Below, piece after piece: positions 28,098 through 37,729 of a DNA stretch of 50,297 bases. How positions within the stretch are numbered: position 1 is the stretch's first letter; each line of letters starts with the position of its first letter. Below the pieces are notes generated by a model. That model had not been told where the DNA came from and searched no databases. It saw nothing but the letters and a program-made list of their open reading frames with translations. Source of the DNA: Enterobacteriaceae bacterium (GTDB taxonomy: Bacteria > Pseudomonadota > Gammaproteobacteria > Enterobacterales > Enterobacteriaceae); the NCBI GenBank assembly GCA_031261005.1, contig JAISKF010000029.1, positions 1 to 50,297 of the forward strand, given 5' to 3'. The position numbers and the translations under genes were made by a program.

Positions 28098-28495
28098 GCG
28101 ATAATTATGTCGCGTAATACATTATTAGGATAAGCTCGTTATGAGCGCTTTTTTTTCATACTCCTTATTATTAATAATGACATTATTAACACAATACGAG
28201 ACAGTTTCCTCAACCTGTGTTAAAACCACTAGATATAAGGACGAATTGTTTTACCTGATCGCTTTCAAAATGCAGCCGTTGTTGTAATTTGAAAGATGAT
28301 GGGTATAGATTCGTTATGGTGTGACTGTAGTTAAGTCGTGTTAAGTAGTTAAAGACAAACACACCAATATTCTTTTTTGCATCGTGTTCAGACGTGATTT
28401 ATCAGCGTCGGGGCAAGTTAGATTTTCGGCAGGCTTCTCGCTTTGCTGTTTCAGGCAATGGCTACAAGCAGTGACAACAAAGAGGATAACAACAA
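28098..28495 (+). other. 398-bp gap upstream of crp, presumed crp promoter region
   Basis: No gene is visible on either strand. In E. coli the divergent yhfA lies here; it is absent. A GTGTGACTG half-site at about 28319-28327 recalls a CRP half-site, in line with known crp autoregulation, but no full palindrome is seen. A weak stem GCTC/GAGC followed by eight T at about 28135-28157 may terminate prkB. Confidence 0.5.
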
Positions 28496-29128
28496 ATGGT
28501 TCTCGGCAAACCTCAAACAGACCCTACACTCGAATGGTTTTTGTCTCATTGTCATATTCATAAATACCCTTCAAAAAGCACGCTGATTCATCAGGGTGAA
28601 AAAGCAGAAACCCTTTATTACATCGTAAAAGGTGCAGTCGCAGTATTGATTAAAGATGAAGAGGGTAAAGAGATGATCCTCTCTTATCTGAATCAAGGTG
28701 ATTTCATCGGCGAATTAGGGCTTTTTGAAGAAGATCAGGAGCGCAGCGCTTGGGTCAGAGCAAAAACGACCTGTGAAGTCGCTGAAATTTCATATAAGAA
28801 GTTCCGCCAACTGATTCAGGTTAATCCTGATATTCTGATGCGTCTGTCCGGTCAAATGGCGCGGCGTTTACAAGTAACTTCGGAAAAAGTCGGAAGTCTG
28901 GCATTTCTCGATGTAACCGGTCGTATCGCCCAAACCCTATTAAATTTAGCAAAACAACCTGATGCCATGACGCATCCGGACGGTATGCAGATTAAGATTA
29001 CTCGTCAGGAAATTGGTCAGATCGTTGGTTGTTCCCGCGAAACTGTAGGCCGTATTTTAAAGATGCTGGAAGATCAGAATTTGATTTCCGCGCATGGTAA
29101 AACGATTGTGGTTTATGGAACGCGCTGA
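28496..29128 (+). CDS. crp: cAMP receptor protein (catabolite activator)
   Basis: A 210-residue protein nearly identical to E. coli CRP (210 aa). The cyclic nucleotide domain contains [18 protein letters not shown] (cAMP-binding residues), and the helix-turn-helix is [24 protein letters not shown]. It binds cAMP and activates or represses carbon-source genes at TGTGA-N6-TCACA sites. AGAGGA lies about 11 bases before the start. It has its own terminator and marks the end of the conserved core here. Confidence 0.99.
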   Translation: MVLGKPQTDPTLEWFLSHCHIHKYPSKSTLIHQGEKAETLYYIVKGAVAVLIKDEEGKEMILSYLNQGDFIGELGLFEEDQERSAWVRAKTTCEVAEISYKKFRQLIQVNPDILMRLSGQMARRLQVTSEKVGSLAFLDVTGRIAQTLLNLAKQPDAMTHPDGMQIKITRQEIGQIVGCSRETVGRILKMLEDQNLISAHGKTIVVYGTR

Positions 29129-29154
29129 TTTATTGACGTTAATTATGTAAATAG

Positions 29155-29190
29155 AAAAGGCATAAGGTTGAAAAATCTTATGCCTTTTTT
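29155..29190 (+). terminator. Intrinsic terminator of crp
   Basis: Stem AAAAGGCATAAG/CTTATGCCTTTT, with a short loop and six T. It lies 27 bases after the crp stop. Confidence 0.93.
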
Positions 29191-29286
29191 GATCGGCTTG
29201 AGTTCAATAAGTTACCTGTATATAAATGACATAATTAACCTGATGTTTGGATATAAGGTTAATATATTTATAATAATTCGTATTGG

Positions 29287-29330
29287 CGACAACGCGCTGG
29301 GTTTACGGGCGGCAGGTTGCCGCCGTTACG
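29287..29330 (-). repeat. Palindromic repeat (GGCGGCAATCTGCCGCC family), inverted copy
   Basis: On the minus strand GGCGGCAACCTGCCGCCCGT is followed by AAACCCAGCGCGTTGT, matching GGCGGCAATCTGCCGCCCGT and GAACCCATCGCGCTGT at 24339-24374. It sits between crp and the accessory locus. Confidence 0.72.
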
Positions 29331-29492
29331 CAGAAATTACATAATTATTTGAAATTTATTGTAATAATATAACTGATTATCCGAAATTCTGATTAATGAA
29401 ATAGTAATAATCTATTATTTATAAATTAGTTTATTATTGGAGCTAATTTAATATGTTTATTTGTCTAAATAATAAACCATCTCTTAAATAAG

Positions 29493-29514
29493 AATTAGTA
29501 TTTTAATACTAATT
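29493..29514. promoter_or_regulatory. AT-rich inverted repeat upstream of the first tpsA gene
   Basis: AATTAGTATT and AATACTAATT flank a 2-base centre, a perfect 22-bp palindrome about 500 bases before the gene. A related pair TATATTAGTAT/ATACTAATATA with an 18-base spacer lies at 33022-33061, about 280 bases before the second tpsA gene. It may be a regulator site. Confidence 0.35.
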
Positions 29515-30008
29515 TAATACATTTATATTACTAACCAGATATAATTTATCTTATAAAAACTGAAAATACTTTACTTTGTTATTTTCTTACTGATATATTT
29601 CCATGATGGTAAAGTTACTAGTGAATTATATTTATCACAGTTTAAATAAAATAAATACGATATATCAAAGAAGTGTAAAATTTCATTTTTATTTAAAATA
29701 GTTAAATAAAATCAAAGGGATTTAATATGGCGAATAGCGTTAGAACGGTAGCTTTACATCGATAAATATATCGTTGACAGTATCATTGTAATATTGCTGT
29801 GATATTGTATTAATTTAATTATGGTATTATTTTTGATGTGAATAATAAGCTAGTTGTCATACCAAATTTAATGGTCAATTCAGGCTATTAAAGCGATGGT
29901 CGAAATTAGTGTATTGATACGGAAAACTAAGGATAGTTTTTATTTGTTTATCTGCATAATCATCTAATTAAAACCGTTATTAATAACAAATTATTATAGT
30001 AGGTAAAA

Positions 30009-32732
30009 ATGAAAGCGAAAAAAAACATATACGGGTTTGTTAAATTTAACCCAATTGCTGCATCTATAATACTGTCTTTGTCAATCGGGGCAAATGCTGC
30101 TGAAATCAGTATTAAGAATGGCGCAATCTCCACCGTTAATGGTGTGACGACTGTTGATATTAATACCGCGAATGATAAAGGTATTTCCCATAACGTTTAT
30201 GATTCACTGAATGTTGATAAAAGCGGTCTGATTTTCAATAACAGCAAGAATGGTGCAAATACTACTCTGGCTGGTCAGATTAACGGTAACAACAACCTGA
30301 CGACGGGTTCTGCAAAAGTTATCCTCAATGAAGTCACCTCAACCAAGCAGAGCGCCCTGAATGGTGTAATGGAAGTTGCTGGCGATAAAGCCCATCTGAT
30401 CATTGCAAACCCGAATGGTATTAGCTGCCAGAGCTGCGGTTTTATTAATACCGATAAAGTTACGGTAACAACTGGTAAACCGGATATGCAGGCAGACGGT
30501 TCACTGAACGGTTACTCTGTTAATGGCGGTATCATTACTATAGGTCAGTTACAAAACACATCTCCGACCGAGATTCTGGCTCGTTCCGTTGTTGTTAATG
30601 ACAGAATCAATGTTACTGGTAGTGATTTATCTGTTGTTGCAGGTAATAACTATGTAAATACTGACGGGCAAGTGACCGGTAGTGTTACCGCTAGAGGCTC
30701 CAGAAATACCTATGGTGTTGATGTCGCTAAACTTGGCGGCATGTATGCTAATAAGATTAATCTGGTTAGCACTGAAAACGGTATCGGTGTTCGGAATATC
30801 GGTGTTATCGCCGCAGGTGCAGGCGGTATCCAGATTGACGGTAAAGGGCGTTTAATTAACGATAATGCTGAGATTAAATCCAGTGGTGCAATTAGTGTGA
30901 AAACTAATGGTGTGCTGACCAATGTTACCGGCAAAATCATGAGTGACGGCATTGTTTCTATTGATACCAACAAGACTGCAATCACGAATACCAGAGCTGG
31001 TCAGATAGCTTCTTCTATTGACGTTTATATTAACAGCGGTGCTATTGACAATACCAATGGCAAGATTGCTGCGACTAATCTTCTGGCGGTTGATACCAAT
31101 AAGAATACATTAACTAATTACGGTCAGGGCATCTCAGTTGGTATTGAAGCCGGTGCAGTTGCACTGAATACCGGTTACTTGATGAATGATGGCGGTCAGA
31201 TCAAAGGTTATTATATCGGTGTTGAAGCGACTAACATTGATACCAATAGAGGTCTTATTGATGCGTTCTATGATGTTGGAATGATCAGTGCCGGTATCAT
31301 TGATAACGATCGCGGGCTGATTCGTTCAGCATTCGGTGATGTTAATCTTAGTGCTAATAGAGTAACCAACAATGATACGAAGACAGCGGATACCGCAAGT
31401 TCTGATTCTCTGGGTATTGTTGCCGGTCACGATGTTTTAATTTCTACCTCTGGGTCGGTGGATAACCGTCGCGGACAGATCGCATCAGAACATGATCTGT
31501 ATCTGGGAAGTAAAGGCGCTATTAATAACCTTAGCGGTAAAGTTGCGTCCAATAATGAAATATTTATCTCTGGTGCCAGCATGGATAACAGTCAGGCTGG
31601 TTTAAGCGGTAAGTTCGGCACGAGTATCAGTGTCGCGGGTAACATTACTAACTATATCGGCGTTATAGGCTCTGACGATGGTAATGTTAATCTGGAAGCC
31701 AATGCTGTTGATAACAATGGCGGGCTGATCACGGGAAATGACATCAATATTACTGCCAAGTCTTGGGTTGATAACCGCAATGCACTTATCAGTGCGACGA
31801 AAAAATTAACTATGACTTCTGGCGCTGATGTGAATAACAGAGATTCAGAGCGTAATTTCGGGCAGAACGTTGGTATTTATTTTGGTATGCCTCAGCAGAA
31901 AGGCGGCATAATCGGTAAAGAAGGTGTGGATATTACTGCAAAAAATAATATCAACAATGACAATAGCCGTATCGTTTCAGAGCTTGGTGCGGTGAAATTA
32001 AATACAAATGTTATCTATAACACCAGAGCGATGATCGCAGGCGGTGCCGGAGCGGAGGCTGATGCGAATGGTAAGGGCTATATTGATGGTAACTCTTATC
32101 TCAACGCCAGGGATTTGTGGAATAATTACTCCACTATTTATAGCGCCGGAAATCTGAAGATAGACGCTAATTTTATATCTAACAGAAGTGACGGTAGTCT
32201 CATTGACAATAACGCGACGGGTATTATTGCTTCTGATAGCGCTTTAGCACTGAATATTGGCAGTAGTTTCACCAACTATGGCTGGATTAGCGGTAAAGGC
32301 GATACGAGTGTGAGTGTAAATGGTGTTCTTTATAATAATCAAGCTATTGCCTCAAATGCGGCATTAGAGATTACGACCAGTGCAGGTGTTAATAATTATA
32401 AAGACATGGTAGCGGGTACTGTTCTGACTGTTGCATCAAATGGTTATGTGAACAATAACGGCAGCTCCAGTAATATGGTTGCGCCAGTGGTTACATTAGT
32501 GGCTAATGGCGGTGATGTTAATAACCGCGGTTACATTGTTAGTGACTTACTGTTAACGGTATATTCTACTCGTAACATTCATAACTACCATCGTATGTTT
32601 AGCCGCGGAGTTGCCAGTATCACCGGTAATAATGTTTCCACTGACGGGACTAATTCTCTGTTAGGCGGCTATTACGGTACAGAACTTATAACTAATAAAC
32701 TTACCGGTAAAGGTGAAATTGTCGGTTTATAA
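30009..32732 (+). CDS. Two-partner secretion exoprotein TpsA, first copy
   Basis: A 907-residue secreted protein of the filamentous haemagglutinin/HpmA type. A long signal peptide (starting MKAKKNIYGFVKF) ends ANA|A at residue 30. The TPS secretion domain (about 31-260) has SALNGVMEV, the NPNGI motif at 134-138 and the cysteine pair C140/C143 (ISCQSCGFIN), as in HpmA and ShlA. The rest is made of irregular NNxG-rich beta-helix repeats. It ends GEIVGL, with no toxin-like or autotransporter domain. It is short for the family. TpsB is encoded after the second copy. An adhesin or biofilm role is typical for such proteins, but is inference here. Confidence 0.9.
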   Translation: MKAKKNIYGFVKFNPIAASIILSLSIGANAAEISIKNGAISTVNGVTTVDINTANDKGISHNVYDSLNVDKSGLIFNNSKNGANTTLAGQINGNNNLTTGSAKVILNEVTSTKQSALNGVMEVAGDKAHLIIANPNGISCQSCGFINTDKVTVTTGKPDMQADGSLNGYSVNGGIITIGQLQNTSPTEILARSVVVNDRINVTGSDLSVVAGNNYVNTDGQVTGSVTARGSRNTYGVDVAKLGGMYANKINLVSTENGIGVRNIGVIAAGAGGIQIDGKGRLINDNAEIKSSGAISVKTNGVLTNVTGKIMSDGIVSIDTNKTAITNTRAGQIASSIDVYINSGAIDNTNGKIAATNLLAVDTNKNTLTNYGQGISVGIEAGAVALNTGYLMNDGGQIKGYYIGVEATNIDTNRGLIDAFYDVGMISAGIIDNDRGLIRSAFGDVNLSANRVTNNDTKTADTASSDSLGIVAGHDVLISTSGSVDNRRGQIASEHDLYLGSKGAINNLSGKVASNNEIFISGASMDNSQAGLSGKFGTSISVAGNITNYIGVIGSDDGNVNLEANAVDNNGGLITGNDINITAKSWVDNRNALISATKKLTMTSGADVNNRDSERNFGQNVGIYFGMPQQKGGIIGKEGVDITAKNNINNDNSRIVSELGAVKLNTNVIYNTRAMIAGGAGAEADANGKGYIDGNSYLNARDLWNNYSTIYSAGNLKIDANFISNRSDGSLIDNNATGIIASDSALALNIGSSFTNYGWISGKGDTSVSVNGVLYNNQAIASNAALEITTSAGVNNYKDMVAGTVLTVASNGYVNNNGSSSNMVAPVVTLVANGGDVNNRGYIVSDLLLTVYSTRNIHNYHRMFSRGVASITGNNVSTDGTNSLLGGYYGTELITNKLTGKGEIVGL

Positions 32733-33338
32733 TAAGTAACCTGAAAAATGCCCAAGTCATGATCTGATTATTTGATGAGAATTTTCAAAATAATAATGAC
32801 TTGGGCATGATTAATTTATTTTGCAATAGGAGATACATCTTATTGCGTCTGTGCTAAAACAATAGCGGTTTTAGCAAAATTTTCTGCCATAGAAGTTTTA
32901 TGAATTTTATAGTTTTTATGGTGAATTTATTAAAAACGAAATCTTCCGGCTGGAAATATAGTTTCTTATGTGGATTTTAAGTTGACTAAATAATAAAAAT
33001 AATTTTTGAAAATATCGTGATTATATTAGTATCAAATTACATCTAATTTAATACTAATATAATTATTTTTATCATACTAAATGAAAATTTTTATTTTATA
33101 AGATTGGTTTTAGTTGGAAATAGTTTACTTTGTTTTCTTTTTACTGATATATTTCCTTACTGATAAGATCTACTGGTAAATTTACTAGTAGATTTGTCTC
33201 GTTCAGTCTAACTAAAATGAAGAAGCCGCATGATATATAAGGAAATATGGTATTTCATTTTTATTTTACAAGGATAGTTTATCTGCATAATCATTTAATT
33301 AAACTGTCATTAATAACAAATCACTATGGTAAGTAAAA
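32733..33338 (+). other. 606-bp AT-rich spacer between the two tpsA genes
   Basis: It begins with a hairpin terminator and then carries a leader region homologous to that of the first tpsA. The last 64 bases (33275-33338) match 29945-30008 at most positions, and TTTACTTTGTTTTC...ACTGATATATTTCC recurs from about 29573. No gene is seen. The second tpsA therefore probably has its own promoter. Confidence 0.6.
32748..32820 (+). terminator. Long hairpin after the first tpsA gene
   Basis: A 13-bp perfect stem ATGCCCAAGTCAT/ATGACTTGGGCAT with a 35-base AT-rich loop, followed by TTAATTTATTTT. It starts 15 bases after the stop. It probably terminates or stabilises the tpsA1 transcript. Confidence 0.65.
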
Positions 33339-36008
33339 ATGAAAGCGAAAAAGAATATATGCAGAATTGCTAAATTCAACCCAATTGCTGCGTCCATCAT
33401 ATTGTCTTTATCTATCGGAGCAAATGCTGCCGAAATTAGTATTAAGAATGGTAAAATATCTACCGTAAATGGTGCGACGGTTGTTGACATCAGTAAAGCG
33501 AATGCTAAAGGTATTTCACATAATGTTTATGATTCACTGAATGTTGATAAAGGCGGTTTAATTTTCAACAACAGTAAGAATGGTGCAAATACTACTCTGG
33601 CTGGTCAGATTAACGGTAACAGTAACCTGAGTTCTGGTTCTGCAAAAGTTATCCTCAATGAAGTCACCTCAACCAAACAGAGTGCCCTGAATGGTGTAAT
33701 GGAAGTTGCTGGCGATAAAGCTCATCTGATCATTGCAAACCCGAATGGTATTAGCTGTCAGAGCTGTGGCTTTATTAATACCGATAAAGTTACTGTAACA
33801 ACTGGTAAACCAGAAGTGCAGTCAGACGGTTCACTGAAAGGTTACTCTGTTAATGGCGGTATTGTTACTGTCGGTCAGATGCAAAGTTCATCTCCGACAG
33901 AAATTCTGGCTCGTTCAGTTGTCGTGAATGGCATGATCAATGCCGCTGGTCAAGATCTATCCATCGTTACAGGTAATAACTATGTAAACGCTAACGGGCA
34001 AGTGACCGGCAGTGTTACCGCTAAGGGTAAGAGTACCTACGGTATTGATGTCGCTAAACTCGGCGGTATGTATGCCAATAGGATTAATCTGGTTAGCACT
34101 GAAAACGGTATTGGTGTCCGAAATATCGGTGCTATTGCCGGAGGTCTGGGCGGTATTCAGATTAACAGTAACGGCAAGTTAATCAACGACAATGGTCAGA
34201 TTAAATCCAGCGGTACGATTGATGTGAAAACTAATGGTGCGCTGACCAATGTTACCGGCAAAATTATGAGTGATGGTATTGTTTCTATTAATACCAATAA
34301 GAACGTAATCACTAACACCAATACTGGTCAGATTGCTTCTGGTTATGACGTTTATATTAACAGCGGCGCTATTAATAATACCAATGGTAAACTTGCTGCG
34401 GGTAATGTTCTGGCGGTTGATACTAATAAGAATACATTGACTAATTACGGTCAGGGTGTCTCTGTTGGTATTGAAGCTGGTGCGGTTGCGTTAAATACCG
34501 GTAACCTGATGAATGATAACGGTCAAATCAAAGGTTACTATGTAGGTATTCAGGCTACTAATATTGATACCGATAAGGCGATCATTGATTCGGCTGGTAA
34601 TGTTGAGATGATCAGTGCCGGATATATTCAAAATAATAATGGGTTGATTCGTTCGGCAGGCGGTGACGTTAACCTTGCGGCTGTAACATTAGTCAATAGC
34701 AAAACAAAAACAGCAGATGCAGCAAGTTCTGATTCTCTGGGTATTGTTGCCGGTCACGATGTAGTGATTGCAACTGAAAAGTTGATAGATAACCGTGTCG
34801 GACAGATCATCTCAGGACATGATGTATCGCTGAAGAGTAAAGCCGATGTTAATAATGCCAATGGTAAGCTCGCGTCACATAATGAAATATTGATTGACGC
34901 ACTTAACGTAAATAACAGTCAGGCTGGTTTAAGCGGTAAGCAAGGTGTAACTATCAATGCAGTCAATAACATTGTTAACGACATCGGGGTAATAAGTTCT
35001 GAAGAGGGTGATGTTAACCTGAAAGGCAAAGCTGTTAATAACAATAATGGTTTTATAATGGGAGATAATCTCAATATTAATTCTGCTACTTGGGTTTCTA
35101 ACTTAGCAGCATTCATGGTAGCAAATGACAAGCTAACCATTAATGCAGGTTCTTATGTGAATAACGATTCTTCAGAGAATAAATTCAGCTCTGCCGGTCT
35201 TTATTTCGGTATGCCTCAGCAGAAAGGCGGTATAGTTGGTCGAGGCGGTGTTGACATTACAGCCAAAACTTATATCAACAATGAAAGTAGCCGTATCGTT
35301 GCTGTGAGTGGTGCGGTGAAATTGAATTCAGATATACTCTATAACGCCAAAGCAACGATTGCTGGCGGGTATGGTGAAACTACCTATATTAAAGCCAGAG
35401 ATTTGCGTGCTGATAACTCCACTATTTATAGTGCAGCAGATCTGAAGATAGATGCGAATACGTTATCTCTCAAAAGTAGCGGAGCGCTCGCTAATAATAC
35501 CGCAGCCGGTATTATTACGACTGATAAAAATTTAGAGTTGAATATTAATGGTAATTTTACAAATAATGGTTGGATCAACAGTAACGGTGATTCAAGTATT
35601 AATGTAACTGGTACTCTTAATAACAATAAAATCTTCAATTCAAACTCTGCATTAAATGTTAAATCTAATGTGGTTAATAATTATATGTACATGGGTGCGG
35701 GTACTGCTTTAACCGTTACCGGTATGACTATTAACAATAACAACAGTACTAGTAAAATTGTTGCACCTGTAGTTTCTATAGTTGCTAACGGTGATATTAA
35801 GAACTGGGGTGATATAGTTAGTGATATTCAGTTAACGGAATATACTTCCGCTGGCATTTATAATTACAAAAATATGCTTAGTAATGGAATTGTCCAGCTA
35901 AATAGTAAAACCGTTTATAATAACGGAGCTGGCGCTGTGTTAGGCGGTCTTCGTGGTACTCAGGTATCAGGTAAGATCACAGGTACAGGTTCTATTGTCG
36001 GGTTATAA
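33339..36008 (+). CDS. Two-partner secretion exoprotein TpsA, second copy
   Basis: An 889-residue paralogue of the upstream exoprotein. The first 400 or so residues are very similar, with the same signal peptide cut at ANA|A, NPNGI at 134-138 and C140/C143; similarity falls toward the C-terminus, with short indels. It also ends in IVGL. The gene arose by tandem duplication that included the leader region. It is followed after 54 bp by tpsB, separated by a strong hairpin. The divergence outside the TPS domain suggests different surface targets or antigenic variation, while the shared TPS domain suggests export by the same TpsB. Confidence 0.9.
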   Translation: MKAKKNICRIAKFNPIAASIILSLSIGANAAEISIKNGKISTVNGATVVDISKANAKGISHNVYDSLNVDKGGLIFNNSKNGANTTLAGQINGNSNLSSGSAKVILNEVTSTKQSALNGVMEVAGDKAHLIIANPNGISCQSCGFINTDKVTVTTGKPEVQSDGSLKGYSVNGGIVTVGQMQSSSPTEILARSVVVNGMINAAGQDLSIVTGNNYVNANGQVTGSVTAKGKSTYGIDVAKLGGMYANRINLVSTENGIGVRNIGAIAGGLGGIQINSNGKLINDNGQIKSSGTIDVKTNGALTNVTGKIMSDGIVSINTNKNVITNTNTGQIASGYDVYINSGAINNTNGKLAAGNVLAVDTNKNTLTNYGQGVSVGIEAGAVALNTGNLMNDNGQIKGYYVGIQATNIDTDKAIIDSAGNVEMISAGYIQNNNGLIRSAGGDVNLAAVTLVNSKTKTADAASSDSLGIVAGHDVVIATEKLIDNRVGQIISGHDVSLKSKADVNNANGKLASHNEILIDALNVNNSQAGLSGKQGVTINAVNNIVNDIGVISSEEGDVNLKGKAVNNNNGFIMGDNLNINSATWVSNLAAFMVANDKLTINAGSYVNNDSSENKFSSAGLYFGMPQQKGGIVGRGGVDITAKTYINNESSRIVAVSGAVKLNSDILYNAKATIAGGYGETTYIKARDLRADNSTIYSAADLKIDANTLSLKSSGALANNTAAGIITTDKNLELNINGNFTNNGWINSNGDSSINVTGTLNNNKIFNSNSALNVKSNVVNNYMYMGAGTALTVTGMTINNNNSTSKIVAPVVSIVANGDIKNWGDIVSDIQLTEYTSAGIYNYKNMLSNGIVQLNSKTVYNNGAGAVLGGLRGTQVSGKITGTGSIVGL

Positions 36009-36014
36009 TAAATA

Positions 36015-36050
36015 ATAAGTAACAGTCGCATTATTGCGACTGTTACTTAT
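36015..36050 (+). other. 16-bp perfect hairpin between tpsA2 and tpsB
   Basis: ATAAGTAACAGTCGCA and TGCGACTGTTACTTAT pair around loop TTAT, with no T run after it. It begins 7 bases after the tpsA2 stop. It probably lowers read-through or protects the tpsA2 mRNA so that exoprotein is made in excess over transporter. Confidence 0.72.
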
Positions 36051-36062
36051 ACGAGATATATT

Positions 36063-37715
36063 ATGAAGTCTATACAGGGATTTTTATTAACTTCTTTAAT
36101 TTTTTCTTATCCTCTTAGTGTTTCCGCTCAGGTTGATTTTGATCGGTTAGTGAAAGAGCAGCAGAATAATGACAGTAATTCTCGACAAGAAAATAAAATA
36201 GAAAAAAAAGATGTTTACTCAAGTGTAGAGAAAACTAGTGTTATTGATAACACTAATATTCCAGAAGAAAAACAATGTATTAAAATAAATGAGCTTGTTA
36301 TAGGTAATAACTTCCTGAGAAGTACCGAAATAAAAAAAATGCAGCAGGATATGGTCGGCAGTTGTCTTGGCGTGCAGGGTATTGGGCAGTTAGCTGCTAA
36401 TTTGCAGGATTATATTATTAATTTAGGCTACGCCACGACTCGTGTTGAAACACCAGATCAGGATTTATCACTCGGCAGACTGGTTTTGATGATTAAACCA
36501 GGCAGAATTGAAAATGTAATTATTGAAAATAATGATGTAAAAAGCTGGATATTGCCATTTGGCAAAGAAGATATTCTTAATATCAGAAATATAGAACAAG
36601 GATTAGAAAACTTACAGAAAGTTTCAGGGGTTGATATTAAGATTAATATTGAGCCAGGCAGTCAAAATGGCTATAGCAACATAGTGATCAACACCAATCG
36701 TACTAAACGCTGGGACGCTCGCTTGTCATTTAATAACTGGGGTGATGAAAGTACAGGGCGAAATATAGTCGGCGGTACGGGTTATTTATATAATCTGGCT
36801 AAAATGAGCGATATATTTTATTTGTCAGGCTCAACTAGTACCACTAGTGATTATACAAATATCAGTACATATTATTCTGTTCCGTTTGGTTTTTGGGATT
36901 ATGAGCTTTTTTACAGCAATAGCCGTTCTCGTCAAGGGGTCAATATTAGTTCAATGGATCTTGATTATGTCGGGAAAAGTGAATATCTCAGTTTAAAGGC
37001 CTCCAGAACGTTATATCGGGATAAAGATAAAAAAATTACCGGATTCACTGAAATATTCAGAAGAAAGTCAGGTTATAAACTGGATGGTATTGAGCTGAAA
37101 CTTCAGAAACGGGATATGGGAAATATCCGTTTCGGTGTTAATTATAAACAAAATTTTGTCGGCTCAGCCCTTGATGCCGCGCTCTCTTATCAGCGCTTTG
37201 TCACTTGGTTTGGGGGAACAGAAACACCGGATATGAAATCGGGAGATGTGAAACCCGCAAGTCATATCGTGAATCTGGATACGAATTATATCAAGTTACT
37301 GGATTTGAAGCCTTTTAATGCTTATTACAATCTTCGGCTTGGCGGGCAGTATTCACTGTCTGAGCTGACATTACAGGATCAATTTACGCTTGGCAGCCGG
37401 TGGAATGTGCGTGGTTTTGAGAATAGTACCGGTATTTACGGCGATAAAGGTTTCTATATTCAGAACACAGTAAGTTTCATGACCGGATTTAAGGACGCGG
37501 AATTGTATTTCGGCGCGGATTACGGGCAAGTTGCAAAGTCTAATTATTCGCAAACTAAATATAACAGCAAAAAACTGATGGGTGTCGTTACTGGTGTGAA
37601 AGGCAGTTTCAGCACACTTGGATATGATTTTTCTTTGTCAGCACCGCTGCTTTATCCAGATGAACTGGATACGGATTCACTTAATGTGAATTTTAACCTG
37701 TTTTATCAATTCTAG
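36063..37715 (+). CDS. Two-partner secretion outer-membrane transporter TpsB
   Basis: A 550-residue protein of the ShlB/FhaC/HecB family. A signal peptide ends at about SAQ|V (residue 23). Two POTRA domains follow (about 72-146 and 148-206), with C72/C101 and TTRVETPDQDLSLGRL typical of TpsB. The C-terminal 16-strand barrel has the VRGF motif at 449-452 on loop L6 and ends in YQF, a barrel-terminal aromatic. It moves the TpsA proteins across the outer membrane. The acpS-like gene starts 14 bp after its stop, on the same strand. Confidence 0.93.
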   Translation: MKSIQGFLLTSLIFSYPLSVSAQVDFDRLVKEQQNNDSNSRQENKIEKKDVYSSVEKTSVIDNTNIPEEKQCIKINELVIGNNFLRSTEIKKMQQDMVGSCLGVQGIGQLAANLQDYIINLGYATTRVETPDQDLSLGRLVLMIKPGRIENVIIENNDVKSWILPFGKEDILNIRNIEQGLENLQKVSGVDIKINIEPGSQNGYSNIVINTNRTKRWDARLSFNNWGDESTGRNIVGGTGYLYNLAKMSDIFYLSGSTSTTSDYTNISTYYSVPFGFWDYELFYSNSRSRQGVNISSMDLDYVGKSEYLSLKASRTLYRDKDKKITGFTEIFRRKSGYKLDGIELKLQKRDMGNIRFGVNYKQNFVGSALDAALSYQRFVTWFGGTETPDMKSGDVKPASHIVNLDTNYIKLLDLKPFNAYYNLRLGGQYSLSELTLQDQFTLGSRWNVRGFENSTGIYGDKGFYIQNTVSFMTGFKDAELYFGADYGQVAKSNYSQTKYNSKKLMGVVTGVKGSFSTLGYDFSLSAPLLYPDELDTDSLNVNFNLFYQF

Positions 37716-37729
37716 TATCAGGGACGAAT

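Larger units (their letters stand above)
29191..30008 (+). other. 818-bp AT-rich gap upstream of the exoprotein locus
   Basis: The stretch is markedly AT-rich compared with the core genes and has no gene of normal size. It holds a palindromic repeat (29287-29330), an AT-rich inverted repeat (29493-29514), a 12-codon open frame MANSVRTVALHR (29727-29765) with AAAGGGA upstream, and segments at about 29563-29640 and 29945-30008 that recur upstream of the second exoprotein gene. It probably contains the exoprotein promoter and looks like H-NS-silenced accessory DNA. Confidence 0.6.

Noticed and set aside
29191..33338. CRISPR array in the AT-rich spacers
   Set aside because: The repeats seen are inverted or single duplications. 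There is no regular series of direct repeats with spacers and no cas gene.
30009..36008. The TpsA pair as a contact-dependent inhibition (CdiA/CdiI) system
   Set aside because: The proteins are only about 900 residues, have no VENN-type junction or toxin-like end, and no small immunity gene follows.
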